From NCBI GenBank assembly GCA_964519385.1, contig CAZFLR010000008.1:13086-77085 (forward strand): a DNA stretch of 64,000 bases, read 5' to 3'. This document shows, in pieces, positions 51,134 to 59,658 of the stretch. Position 1 is the stretch's first letter. The number at the start of each line of letters is the position of its first letter. Both the position numbers and the translations under genes were made by a program. Source of the DNA: SVFI01 sp964519385. GTDB taxonomy: Bacteria > Bacillota > Clostridia > Lachnospirales > Lachnospiraceae. Under the pieces are notes generated by a model that was given only the letters and a program-made list of their open reading frames with translations, was not told where the DNA came from and did no database searches.

Positions 51134-52512
51134 ACTTCTTTCTCCTTCTTCTCTATCAGCAGATTGATTCTGTGAAATTCTTTTCTTACGAGGGCAAGCG
51201 AAACCGCGGCCGCCACAAAATCTGCAACCGGAGCCGCATACATAATTCCGTCAATTCCCATGAAAAGAGGAAGAATCACAATAAGGGGCAGCAGAAATAT
51301 AATCTGCCTTGTCAGTGACAAAAACACTCCCTTTTCCGGCTTTCCGATGGATGTAAACAGATTAGAAGATATCGGCTGTATCGCATTCAGGAATGTGAAA
51401 AACATATATACTCTGAAATATCTGACTGCAAATAAATAATACATTTCGCTCTGTGAGTTTCCGAACAGATTGATAATCTGTCTCGGGAAAAACTGAAACA
51501 GAAAAAATGCGATGGTGGAAATAACCGTTCCTATCTTAACCGCAAGCAGGTAAACCTCCTTGACCTTTCCATAATTTCCTGCACCATAATTAAAGCTGGA
51601 AATCGGCTGCATACCATGTGACAGACCAATGCATATGGAGCCGAATACCATTCCGACCTTTGAAATAATACCTGCACAGGCAAGAGGAATCGATTCTCCG
51701 TACTGTGACATTGCACCGTAGTAGGTAAGGGACCTGTTCAGAATAATCTGTACCACCATCATGGCAAGCTGGTTAAAGCAATTCGACATGCCAAGCTTGG
51801 TCAAAGTTCCCGTATATTCCCATTTCAGACGGAAATGCTCTTTTTTCAGCTTTACCGTCTTAAAACGATACAGGAAGAAGATTATCATAACCGATGCCAC
51901 AATCTGTCCGATGACAGTTGCAAGCGCAGCTCCCTTCATCCCCATCTGAAGACCGAAAACAAATACAGCGTCCAGCACGGTATTTATCACCGCACCTATG
52001 ATATTGCACAGCATGGCTGCACGAGGGTTTCCGTCAGCCCTTACCAGATGCCCTCCTCCTGTCGATAAAATCAGGAACGGAAATCCAAATGCCGTAATCC
52101 CGGTGTATTCCATCGCATAAGGAAGTACATCCGCCGGTGATCCGAATCCCAGCAAAAGCGGCTCCAAAAAGCAATTTGTCGTCACACATAAAACAATACC
52201 GCTGATAAAAAGCATTACCACCGCATTTCCGACATAATGAATTGCCTTCTCCGGCTTTCCGCGTCCTATCGTCAGATTAAACGCCGCCGCTCCACCGACA
52301 CCAAACAGCAGTGCCAGTGCAAGACATGAGGTACTAAGCGGAAATGCTACATTCGTCGCCGCATTTCCGAGTTCTCCGACACTGTGACCGATAAAAAACT
52401 GATCCACAATATTATAAAGAGCCCCGACTATCATCGAAATAATACTCGGAACCGCAAACTGAGGCAACAGCTTCGGCACCGGAAGCTGTCCTAATTTATT
52501 CTTTTCGTCCAT
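51115..52512 (-). CDS. MATE-family multidrug/cation efflux protein
   Basis: A 465-aa exporter with twelve membrane helices in two halves. The family motifs are visible: PSIISMIVGALYNIVDQFFIG and PLACAGIISKVGMVFGSICIGL, with the GMQPISSFNYGAGN segment. It uses a sodium or proton gradient to expel drugs or metabolites; the substrate is unknown. ATG 52512 is preferred over GTG 52521. It ends within the trkA start. Confidence 0.93.
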   Translation of the reverse strand: MDEKNKLGQLPVPKLLPQFAVPSIISMIVGALYNIVDQFFIGHSVGELGNAATNVAFPLSTSCLALALLFGVGGAAAFNLTIGRGKPEKAIHYVGNAVVMLFISGIVLCVTTNCFLEPLLLGFGSPADVLPYAMEYTGITAFGFPFLILSTGGGHLVRADGNPRAAMLCNIIGAVINTVLDAVFVFGLQMGMKGAALATVIGQIVASVMIIFFLYRFKTVKLKKEHFRLKWEYTGTLTKLGMSNCFNQLAMMVVQIILNRSLTYYGAMSQYGESIPLACAGIISKVGMVFGSICIGLSHGMQPISSFNYGAGNYGKVKEVYLLAVKIGTVISTIAFFLFQFFPRQIINLFGNSQSEMYYLFAVRYFRVYMFFTFLNAIQPISSNLFTSIGKPEKGVFLSLTRQIIFLLPLIVILPLFMGIDGIMYAAPVADFVAAAVSLALVRKEFHRINLLIEKKEKEVCESSL

Positions 52513-52584
52513 TTTTTCCACTTCCCTTTTTTATTTATCTTCAAAGCCTGCCCCCGACAGTGTTCCCGTCGCGTGTCAACTCTG

Positions 52585-52624
52585 AAAAACTGAGAAACCT
52601 GCAAATTAAGGTTTCTCAGTTTTT
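52585..52624 (-). terminator. terminator of the PerM-type gene
   Basis: A 15-bp perfect stem, AAAAACTGAGAAACC with GGTTTCTCAGTTTTT (arms 52610-52624 and 52585-52599), 15 bases past the permease stop. Confidence 0.9.
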
Positions 52625-52638
52625 GATTTCTTACATTA

Positions 52639-53775
52639 TTACGCTGCATTTCTCTTGCGCACGTCCATGCGAAGCATCTGATAACATGCGGCCGCAATCG
52701 GAACTCCCAAAAGCATTCCTCCTACGCCGAGTACACCTCCGCCGATGGTGACGGCCGAAAGCACCCAGATTCCCGGTAATCCTATTGAAGAGCCGACGAC
52801 TCTCGGATAGACAAGATTTCCTTCAAGCTGTTGTAAAACAACAATAAATACAAGGAACAGCAATGCCTTGACCGGAGATACCGTCAAAATCATAAATGCA
52901 CCGACCGCAGCACCGATGTATGCACCGGCAACCGGAATAAGTGCGGTAAAACCGATAAACGCGCCAATCATCGTTGCATACGGGAAACCGAAAATCAACA
53001 TTCCGACCATGCACAGAACGCCGAGAATCACTGCTTCCATGCACTGTCCCACTATAAATCTGTGAAAACAGTCATTCAATGTATGATACACATAACTGAT
53101 TCCCGAATATATATTTTGCCTGCAATAAGTTTTGAAAATTTTCCTTATCTGGACAAATAATGTCTCCTTGCTCAGCAGCAGATAAATTGAGAAAATCACA
53201 CTGATAAGCACCGTGACCGCACCGGAAAACACACCCGATACCACCGTAAATACAGAACCCATCACTCCGCCGATTCCGGAGGCAATCCACACGAGCGCGT
53301 TTTTGAGAATGCCTTCCCAGTCCGTCATGCTGTTTTGCTGAATGCTGATACCCGCCTCGCTGAGGAGTTCTCTCAGTTTTTCATTCTCCTGCACATAGAC
53401 TGCTGTATTATTTAAAACAGCAGGGATTTCCTTGGCAAGCAGCTTTCCGCACTCCAGAAGCTGCGGAATTACAAGACTGAAGATTAAAAACAAAATTCCG
53501 ACAACGGAGAAATATGCCAGAAGCATGCATGCAATCCTTCTGCTCTGCTTCACCCACCTCTTATCTTTGAGCTTCCCTTTGGTGAAATAGTATTTCTCAT
53601 AAAAGCTCATCAAAATATTAACGACATATGCGATGACGCAGCCAAGAAGCAGTGGTTTGGCCGCTGACAGGGCAAGCGAGACTGCCACGACCAGTCTTTC
53701 CCAGTAGTGAATAAACAAAAACAGCACCGCTGCCGTAATTCCGATTTTTATACATGTTTTCCATTCAAGTTTCAT
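52639..53775 (-). CDS. AI-2E/PerM (UPF0118) family transporter
   Basis: A 378-aa membrane protein with seven or so helices: an N-terminal pair, a soluble middle segment and a C-terminal bundle with GFTALIPVAGAYIGAAVGA and GLPGIWVLSAVTIGGGVLG, typical of the family. Members include TqsA (AI-2 export) and sodium/proton antiporters, so the substrate is open. ATG 53775 is used because AGAGGA sits 6 bases upstream. It has its own promoter and terminator. Confidence 0.9.
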   Translation of the reverse strand: MKLEWKTCIKIGITAAVLFLFIHYWERLVVAVSLALSAAKPLLLGCVIAYVVNILMSFYEKYYFTKGKLKDKRWVKQSRRIACMLLAYFSVVGILFLIFSLVIPQLLECGKLLAKEIPAVLNNTAVYVQENEKLRELLSEAGISIQQNSMTDWEGILKNALVWIASGIGGVMGSVFTVVSGVFSGAVTVLISVIFSIYLLLSKETLFVQIRKIFKTYCRQNIYSGISYVYHTLNDCFHRFIVGQCMEAVILGVLCMVGMLIFGFPYATMIGAFIGFTALIPVAGAYIGAAVGAFMILTVSPVKALLFLVFIVVLQQLEGNLVYPRVVGSSIGLPGIWVLSAVTIGGGVLGVGGMLLGVPIAAACYQMLRMDVRKRNAA

Positions 53776-53820
53776 ATTCATTCCTCTTTGCGCAGAAAAG
53801 TATTTAATCAATTACAGCCA

Positions 53821-53849
53821 ATTATAACGCAATCATTATCCACATACAA
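53821..53849 (-). promoter_or_regulatory. sigma-A promoter of the PerM-type gene
   Basis: TTGTAT (53844-53849), 17 bases, TATAAT (53821-53826), about 45 bases before the ATG. Confidence 0.6.
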
Positions 53850-53854
53850 GTAAT

Positions 53855-53878
53855 TTGAACGTAAAATTTTATGTTCAA
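53855..53878. repeat. 24-base inverted repeat upstream of the PerM-type promoter
   Basis: TTGAACGTAAAA and TTTTATGTTCAA, perfect apart from one mismatch, directly beside the -35 and 17 bases past the copA stop. It could be an operator or a poor terminator for copA (no T run beyond the stem). Confidence 0.5.
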
Positions 53879-53895
53879 TCTTCAGGCATAATCCA

Positions 53896-54105
53896 CTACT
53901 CTATTTTGATTACCTCATACCCCTCATCTTCCACGGTTTTCTTTAATACATTCGCATCAAGCTCCTTCGTTCCCTTTACAACCGCCATTCCCGTCTCATG
54001 GGATACGTTTGCCTGCTCAACTCCGTCAAGTGCCTCAAGAGCCTGTTTTACTCTTCCTGAGCAATGCATACACATCATACCTTTAATTTCCATTTTCTTT
54101 TCCAT
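53896..54105 (-). CDS. copZ: possible nested CopZ-like copper chaperone (internal start in copA)
   Basis: An in-frame ATG at 54105 inside copA would give a 69-aa heavy-metal domain protein (MEKKMEIKGMMCMHCSGRV, then ending GYEVIKIE). That matches the normal length of CopZ. AGAGG lies 8 bases before the ATG (within GAGGTAAAGGTT); the same 15 bases, GAGGTAAAGGTTATG, precede the small kdp-operon gene at 61579. The linker codons EVKV are therefore also a ribosome binding site. E. coli makes a chaperone from copA by frameshifting; this would be a different route to the same result. No evidence of actual translation is visible. Confidence 0.4.
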   Translation of the reverse strand: MEKKMEIKGMMCMHCSGRVKQALEALDGVEQANVSHETGMAVVKGTKELDANVLKKTVEDEGYEVIKIE

Positions 54106-56403
54106 AACCTTTACCTCTTTCTCTTTCTTTTTCTCTTTATTTTCTGCACCAAACTTTTTAAAGCTGAGTCTGAGTGCATTCGTTACCACACAAAAGCTGG
54201 ACAGGCTCATCGCCGCAGCTCCTATCATCGGATTTAAAGTAATCCCTGCCACCGGGTATAAAACTCCAGCCGCGACCGGTATTCCCAATAAATTATAAAA
54301 AAATGCCCAGAAGAGATTTTCTTTAATATTTTTTACCGTGGCACGACTGACCTCAAGTGCCTGCACAACCGCCGACAGTCTGCTTCCGACCAGCACAATA
54401 TCCGCTGCATCCATTGCCACATCCGTTCCGCTTGCAACTGCCACTCCGATATCTGCCGATGCCAGTGCAGGCGCATCATTAATACCGTCGCCCACCATCA
54501 TCACGCAGCCCTGCCTTTTCAGCGAATCCACTGCCTCCTTCTTTCCGTCAGGCAGCACACCTGCAATCACCTCATCTACTCCTGCTTTTTCTCCGATTGC
54601 ATTTGCCGTTGTCTCATTATCTCCGGTCAGCATAATGACACGAAGCCCCATCTTTTTCAGTCCTGCAATCGCCTCGCTGCTGTCCTCCTTAAGCACATCC
54701 GCCACAGCAATCATTCCAAGAAGCTTCTTATCCCGGGCAAAAAACAGAGGTGTTTTTCCGCCGGCAGCAAGCTTTTCAGCCATAACCGCCGTTTTCTCAT
54801 CAATACCGGTCACTTCTTCCATATACTTTCTGCTCGCACCGATGATTTCCGAATGTTCATAAACAGCAGAAAGTCCGTTTCCCGCAATCGCCTTAAAGTC
54901 CGAGACATCACCATTTGCCGACATGCCTGACTGCTCTGCATAGTTTATGATTGCACGGGCAAGGGGATGTTCACTTCTTCTCTCGAGAAGAATTGCCGTC
55001 TGCATAAGCTCATCCTGTGAAACACCTTCTGCCGGGCAGATATCCGTTACCTGTGGCTTACCTTGTGTAACGGTTCCCGTCTTATCCAGAACCACAATTT
55101 CCGTTTTCCCGGTCTCTTCCAGAGCCGTTGCGTTTTTAAACAGAACTCCCAGCGTGGCACCTTTCCCGGTTCCCACCATGATTGCAACAGGTGTTGCAAG
55201 TCCAAGTGCACACGGACAGCTTATGACCAGAACAGAAATTGCTCGTTCCAGCGCGAAATCCATATTTTCACCAAGACTAATCCACACAAAAAAAGTAATC
55301 AGCGCAAGCACCATAACCACAGGAACGAATACCCCCGATACCCTGTCTGCCATTTTAGCAATCGGTGCCTTCGATGCCGAAGCCTCGCGTACCATCCGTA
55401 CAATCTGTGCAAATGTCGTATCTTCTCCAGTTCTCACTGCCTCGCACTTCAAAAAACCGGACTGATTCATGGTTGCAGTCGTCACAAAATCTCCCACTGC
55501 TTTATCCACAGGGATACTCTCTCCTGTCAGTGCCGATTCGTCAACCGCGCTGACACCTTCTATGATTTTTCCGTCAACCGGAATACTTTCACCGGGTCTT
55601 ACCACAAAAACATCTCCGACCGTCACCTGTCCGGCAGAAATTGTCTTTTCTGATCCGTTTACAATCACTGTTGCTTTTTTTGGCGCAAGGTTCATCAGAC
55701 TCCTCAGTGCATCCGTTGTCTTTCCCTTGGCTCTTGCCTCCAGCATCTTTCCGACCGTAATCAGCGTCAGTATCATCGCTGAGGATTCAAAATAGAACCC
55801 ATGCAGATAATGCGCTCCCATCTCGCCTGCCATGAAAACATAACACTCCGTCATGTCAAACAGCAGGAACATACTGTACACAAATGCAGCTCCGGAGCCG
55901 ATTGCCACCAGACTGTCCATATTCGGTGCTCCCCGGAAAAGGCTTCCGAATCCGTTTATAAAAAACTTTCGGTTGATAAACATAATACACAAGGTCAGAA
56001 TCAGCTCACAGATTGCCATCGCAAGCGGGTTTTCGCCCAGACCTTTCCATACAGGCCAGCCCCACATGACATGTCCCATGGATAAATACATTAGAAAAAT
56101 CAGCAGGATGACAGAAGTTTTCAGGCGGATTTTCGTGCTTTTCTCTTCTGCATTCCATTCCTGCTCCTTCTCCTCCTCCTTTTCCGACAGCCTGTCTCCG
56201 GGCTCTCCTGCCAAAGCCGCCCCATATCCTGCCTTTTTCACGGCGGCAATAATTTCACCGCTGTCTGCTGTACCTTCTACCTGCATTGTATTCATAAGAA
56301 GATTTACAGATACCCCGGTCACGCCTTCCACCTTCGCAACCGCCTTTTCCACACGTGCGCTGCAGGCTGCACACGTCATACCCGTCACATCAAATTTTTT
56401 CAT
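53896..56403 (-). CDS. copA: copper-translocating P1B-type ATPase with N-terminal and C-terminal metal-binding domains
   Basis: An 835-aa Cu(I) efflux ATPase. The N-terminal heavy-metal domain has GMTCAACS (residues 7-14). Eight membrane helices follow, with the CPC motif in VISCPCALGLATP, the phosphorylation site DKTGT, TGES in the actuator domain, SEHPLA, and GDGINDAPAL. The last 69 residues are a second heavy-metal domain with GMMCMHC, separated by a lysine/glutamate linker. That domain has the size of a free CopZ chaperone and carries an in-frame ATG preceded by a perfect Shine-Dalgarno, so fusion of copA and copZ by loss of a stop is likely. The gene follows csoR by 49 bases. Confidence 0.95.
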   Translation of the reverse strand: MKKFDVTGMTCAACSARVEKAVAKVEGVTGVSVNLLMNTMQVEGTADSGEIIAAVKKAGYGAALAGEPGDRLSEKEEEKEQEWNAEEKSTKIRLKTSVILLIFLMYLSMGHVMWGWPVWKGLGENPLAMAICELILTLCIMFINRKFFINGFGSLFRGAPNMDSLVAIGSGAAFVYSMFLLFDMTECYVFMAGEMGAHYLHGFYFESSAMILTLITVGKMLEARAKGKTTDALRSLMNLAPKKATVIVNGSEKTISAGQVTVGDVFVVRPGESIPVDGKIIEGVSAVDESALTGESIPVDKAVGDFVTTATMNQSGFLKCEAVRTGEDTTFAQIVRMVREASASKAPIAKMADRVSGVFVPVVMVLALITFFVWISLGENMDFALERAISVLVISCPCALGLATPVAIMVGTGKGATLGVLFKNATALEETGKTEIVVLDKTGTVTQGKPQVTDICPAEGVSQDELMQTAILLERRSEHPLARAIINYAEQSGMSANGDVSDFKAIAGNGLSAVYEHSEIIGASRKYMEEVTGIDEKTAVMAEKLAAGGKTPLFFARDKKLLGMIAVADVLKEDSSEAIAGLKKMGLRVIMLTGDNETTANAIGEKAGVDEVIAGVLPDGKKEAVDSLKRQGCVMMVGDGINDAPALASADIGVAVASGTDVAMDAADIVLVGSRLSAVVQALEVSRATVKNIKENLFWAFFYNLLGIPVAAGVLYPVAGITLNPMIGAAAMSLSSFCVVTNALRLSFKKFGAENKEKKKEKEVKVMEKKMEIKGMMCMHCSGRVKQALEALDGVEQANVSHETGMAVVKGTKELDANVLKKTVEDEGYEVIKIE

Positions 56404-56452
56404 TTTTCCAGCCTTTCCATTACGTCATTTCCTGTTACCATATATCCCATCT

Positions 56453-56773
56453 TCACCTCATCAGCTTTTTCATCGTCTCCACAAGCTCATCAATGGTTTC
56501 ATCTTTTCCGTTTCTGATATCCTCCGCCACGCATCCCCTGATATGCTCAGCAAGAAGAACCTTGCTAAATGCATTCAGAGCTGCACCGGCTGCTGATACC
56601 TGCATCAGTATGTCCACACAATAGCAGTCCGACTCGACCATTTTTTTAATACCGCGTATCTGTCCCTCGATACGGCTGAGTCTGTTTATTAAATCCTTAT
56701 ATTCCTTTTCTTCTCTTTCTTTTTTTCTGCAACTGCAGCAAGCTGTCATTTCCTGTTCCTTAGAATTTCCCAT
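56453..56773 (-). CDS. csoR: CsoR-family copper-sensing repressor
   Basis: A 106-aa helical repressor. The Cu(I) ligands of CsoR are present in the Cys-His-Cys arrangement: Cys in SDCYCVD, then His and Cys in LLAEHIRGCV. An RLSRIEGQIRG helix opens the fold, as in CsoR/RcnR. The N-terminus has an extra CCSC. Copper binding should release it from the ATACCCC-type operator upstream, so it controls itself and copA. The start at 56773 is the first ATG; ATG 56749 (MTACC) has AAGGA and is the alternative. Confidence 0.93.
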   Translation of the reverse strand: MGNSKEQEMTACCSCRKKEREEKEYKDLINRLSRIEGQIRGIKKMVESDCYCVDILMQVSAAGAALNAFSKVLLAEHIRGCVAEDIRNGKDETIDELVETMKKLMR

Positions 56774-56806
56774 TATCTTACTCTCAATTCTCTTTCTTAT
56801 ATTTTT

Positions 56807-56823
56807 ATACCCCCTAGGGGTAT
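56807..56823. promoter_or_regulatory. CsoR operator
   Basis: ATACCCC-CTA-GGGGTAT, a 7-bp perfect inverted repeat with 3-base spacer, as in known CsoR sites. It lies about 13 bases past the -10 of the csoR promoter, so a bound repressor would block the transcription start. Confidence 0.85.
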
Positions 56824-56835
56824 ATCCGCAAGTAC

Positions 56836-56864
56836 ATTATATATCCGAAACCGAAAATCGTCAA
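56836..56864 (-). promoter_or_regulatory. sigma-A promoter of csoR-copA
   Basis: TTGACG (56859-56864), 17 bases, TATAAT (56836-56841), directly upstream of the CsoR operator. Confidence 0.75.
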
Positions 56865-56897
56865 CAAAAAAGAAGCACCACATTTCTGCAATGCTTC
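56865..56897 (-). terminator. terminator of the NSS symporter gene
   Basis: GAAGCATTGCA pairs with TGTGGTGCTTC (11 bp with three G-T pairs) around GAAA, followed by TTTTTTG. It abuts the -35 of the csoR promoter. Confidence 0.8.
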
Positions 56898-56917
56898 TTA
56901 CTCATTTTATTTTCTGA

Positions 56918-58396
56918 TTATTTTTTCTTACCTGACTTTATCTTCTTGCGTGAGGTAAAGCTCAGCACAAGTAATAAAAACAGAACCGCAACCGCCATCC
57001 AGAATACACGGACTCCAACCGGCTGTTTTGCGAAGAAATCATAATATCCTTTCAGGTAAATCACGATAATAAGCGTCGGAATTACATACGTCATATAACC
57101 ACGAAGTGCCTTAGGAAACGCCTTTCCTTTTCCTGCATTTGCCTCCTCAACAAAATTGTCAAAGCCCCAGCCGTTTTTCTTTACACAGAATAAAACAAAC
57201 AGGAGACTTCCCAGCGGAAGAATATTATAGGAAACAAGGAAATCCTCCAAATCCATAAGATTGGTGTTTGCCCCGAGAGGCTCAATAAATGACAGAACAT
57301 TCCAACCCAGAATCGCAGGAAGTGAAAGCACAGTTAACAGCAAAAGATTCAGACAAACCGTCTTTTTTCTACTCCATCCCGACAATTCCATCGTCATGGC
57401 AATAATATTTTCAAATACGGCAATCACCGTAGAAAGTGCTGCAAATGTCATAAAGATGAAGAACATCGTTCCCCAAACGGCTCCGGCTTTCATGTGTGCA
57501 AACACAGTCGGAAGTGTGATAAATAAAAGCGACGGTCCTGCGTCCGGCTCTATTCCATAGGCAAAGCAGGCAGGAATAATGATAAATCCGGCTGTCAGCG
57601 CAACGAACGTGTCAAGGACAAGCACATTTCCTGCTTCTCCGAGGAGCTTTCTGTCTTTGTTCAGATAGCTTCCGAAAATTTCCATACTTCCCATGCCGAC
57701 ACTGAGTGTAAAAAAGGCATGAGACATTGCATTAAAGATGACTGTTCCGATACCGTTTGCCTTCATCTTTTCAAAATCAGGTACCAGATAAAATTTGATA
57801 CCTTCCACCGCATTCGGAAGGAATACGGAATTGACCGCAAGAACAACCATAAGCGCGATCAGGAGAAGCATCATTACCTTGGTAATCTTCTCAACACCGT
57901 TCTGAAGTCCTTTTGCACAGATGCCAAACGACACGGCGATCACCAGAATCGTCCAGAATATAAGTTCACCGGGATTTCCGGTCATGAGCTCAAACTCGGC
58001 TTTTGCAGCCGTTATATCTACATTTTGAAGCGCTCCGCGCAGCATCCGGTAAGCATATGCCAGCATCCAGCCTGCCACCATCGTGTAAAACATCATAAGC
58101 AGATAATTGCCGGCGATTCCGAATTTACCGAATCTGTGCCATCTGGTATTTTCCGGCTCAAGCTCATCAAATGCCTTTACTATACTTTTGTGACTTCTTC
58201 GTCCGATTGCGAACTCGCAGATAAGAATCGGAAGTCCGAATCCAATCAGGCAGAGCAGATACACCAGTATAAAAGCTGCTCCTCCGTTCTGTCCGCAGAT
58301 ATACGGAAATTTCCAAACATTGCCAAGACCAATGGCACAACCTGCCGAAACAAGAATAAATCCAAGTCTCGAGCCAAAGCTTTCTCTCTCTTTCAT
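56918..58396 (-). CDS. sodium:neurotransmitter symporter (NSS) family amino acid transporter
   Basis: A 492-aa LeuT-fold transporter with about eleven to twelve helices. The TM1 signature GFILVSAGCAIGLGNVWKFPY is diagnostic, followed by GGAAFILVYLLCLIGFGLPI. Family members import amino acids with sodium (for example tryptophan, leucine or methionine). The substrate is unknown. ATG 58396 is preferred because AAAGGGA lies 6 bases upstream, while the upstream in-frame ATG overlaps mscL. Confidence 0.93.
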   Translation of the reverse strand: MKERESFGSRLGFILVSAGCAIGLGNVWKFPYICGQNGGAAFILVYLLCLIGFGLPILICEFAIGRRSHKSIVKAFDELEPENTRWHRFGKFGIAGNYLLMMFYTMVAGWMLAYAYRMLRGALQNVDITAAKAEFELMTGNPGELIFWTILVIAVSFGICAKGLQNGVEKITKVMMLLLIALMVVLAVNSVFLPNAVEGIKFYLVPDFEKMKANGIGTVIFNAMSHAFFTLSVGMGSMEIFGSYLNKDRKLLGEAGNVLVLDTFVALTAGFIIIPACFAYGIEPDAGPSLLFITLPTVFAHMKAGAVWGTMFFIFMTFAALSTVIAVFENIIAMTMELSGWSRKKTVCLNLLLLTVLSLPAILGWNVLSFIEPLGANTNLMDLEDFLVSYNILPLGSLLFVLFCVKKNGWGFDNFVEEANAGKGKAFPKALRGYMTYVIPTLIIVIYLKGYYDFFAKQPVGVRVFWMAVAVLFLLLVLSFTSRKKIKSGKKK

Positions 58397-58407
58397 AGCT
58401 TCCCTTT

Positions 58408-58815
58408 CTATTCGAGCATTGATGTACAATTCGGACATCTGGTTGCTTCAATATGAATATCACTTTTACAAAACGGACACTTCTTCGTCACCGGGTCAGC
58501 ATCCTTTTTCGGTTTCATCTTCTCTGCTGTTTTATTGATAAGTCTCACAATCAGGAAAACAACAAACGCCATAATCAGGAAATTGATAAGCGCGGTGAGG
58601 AACCTTCCGTAATTCAAAGTTGCCTCTCCAAGCAGCGTAATGCTGTAGCGGTCAAAATTCATTCCTCCGAACAATCCGAGAATCGGATTGATAATGTCAT
58701 CTACAAGCGAGGATACAATTCCCGTAAAAGCACCTCCGATAATGACACCGACCGCCATATCAACTACATTTCCGCGACTGATAAAGGTTTTAAACTCTTC
58801 AAAAAATTTTTTCAT
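58408..58815 (-). CDS. mscL: large-conductance mechanosensitive channel with C-terminal zinc ribbon
   Basis: A 135-aa pressure-release channel. TM1 has VDMAVGVIIGGAFTGIVSSL with the NVVDMAVGVIIG start typical of MscL; TM2 is ALINFLIMAFVVFLIVRLIN. The cytoplasmic tail ends in a zinc ribbon, KCPFCKSDI and RCPNCTSMLE, in place of the usual helical bundle. It lies 24 bases after the 236-aa secreted protein and 11 before the symporter. Confidence 0.95.
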   Translation of the reverse strand: MKKFFEEFKTFISRGNVVDMAVGVIIGGAFTGIVSSLVDDIINPILGLFGGMNFDRYSITLLGEATLNYGRFLTALINFLIMAFVVFLIVRLINKTAEKMKPKKDADPVTKKCPFCKSDIHIEATRCPNCTSMLE

Positions 58816-58839
58816 CTTTTTTCTCCTTATGCTGCGTCA

Positions 58840-59550
58840 TCATTTGCTCTTAATCTTTTTTACCCGGGTAAATTTCCCGTAAATCTGCTCACCCGTTATG
58901 CAGTCCCGGTAAGCCCTAATCCGTACATAATATATCCCCTTAAATAATCTCTTGGGAATTTTGACATAATTTTCTGAAGTTGTCAATATCTTCGCACTTC
59001 CTGCATCCAGCCTTTTATTCGGATAAATCTGGATTTCATAACCGTCTGCGCCCCGTACCTTTTTCCATTTCACCCACCGCGTCTTCTTCGCATAGTGGAT
59101 TACGGTCTGTTTCATGGATGCTACATTTTCCGTTTTCGACAATGCAGAAATTTCATAGCCGCCGTCCGCATCCGGTGCAGCTCCGCTCCACGCCGCCTTA
59201 ACTACCACATAGTAATTTCCCTTTTTGGCATAAAACGTCCGGGTGGTCGCAGTCCTGCATCGCGCATATGTAATTATCTTTTTCCCATTACCGGAATACA
59301 GTTCGAGGTCATATCCCCATCCCACTCCGTTTTTCCCCGGCTTTGGAGCAAATTTCAGAGTGATGCTTCCGGTTTTTTTAACACATATCCGGTACGTCTT
59401 CTGACTCTTTGAAGTTTCAATACATCCGGTCGTCTTTTGTCCGGACAAATCCGTTATTTCCTCCGCACGACAGACCTTTCCTCCCGTCATCATACAAAGA
59501 AGAAAAACCAGCATAGCAATCGTAAAACTTATTTTATTTCTTTTGTTCAT
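58840..59550 (-). CDS. secreted protein of unknown function, 236 aa
   Basis: Residues 1-30 are a signal peptide (MLVFLLCMMTGGKVCRA). The middle (about 40-140) resembles a pre-peptidase C-terminal-like beta sandwich (SITLKFAPKPG, GNYYVVVKAAWSG). The last 80 residues look like a fibronectin type III domain (VKWKKVRGADGYEIQIYPNK and GIYYVRIRAYR). It is probably a cell-surface or secreted protein. ATG 59550 is chosen because AAGGGG lies 6 bases upstream. No catalytic residues were recognised. Confidence 0.8.
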   Translation of the reverse strand: MNKRNKISFTIAMLVFLLCMMTGGKVCRAEEITDLSGQKTTGCIETSKSQKTYRICVKKTGSITLKFAPKPGKNGVGWGYDLELYSGNGKKIITYARCRTATTRTFYAKKGNYYVVVKAAWSGAAPDADGGYEISALSKTENVASMKQTVIHYAKKTRWVKWKKVRGADGYEIQIYPNKRLDAGSAKILTTSENYVKIPKRLFKGIYYVRIRAYRDCITGEQIYGKFTRVKKIKSK

Positions 59551-59575
59551 TTTCATCCCCTTATTCCTGACATAA

Positions 59576-59602
59576 AGAAAAGCCGAGATACCTCGACTTT
59601 AT
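59576..59602 (-). terminator. terminator of the kdpDE-like operon
   Basis: AAGTCGAG pairs with CTCGGCTT (8 bp, one G-T) around GTAT, followed by TTC and TTT, about 60 bases past the regulator stop. Confidence 0.7.
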
Positions 59603-59658
59603 TCTTTGTCAAATTATAGCATTGTACTTATAAAAAGTAAACGAAAAACCGCTCGTTT

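Noticed and set aside
55853..56596. 247-codon plus-strand frame across copA and csoR
   Set aside because: It runs through two real minus-strand genes with clear motifs and through their spacer, without a ribosome binding site.
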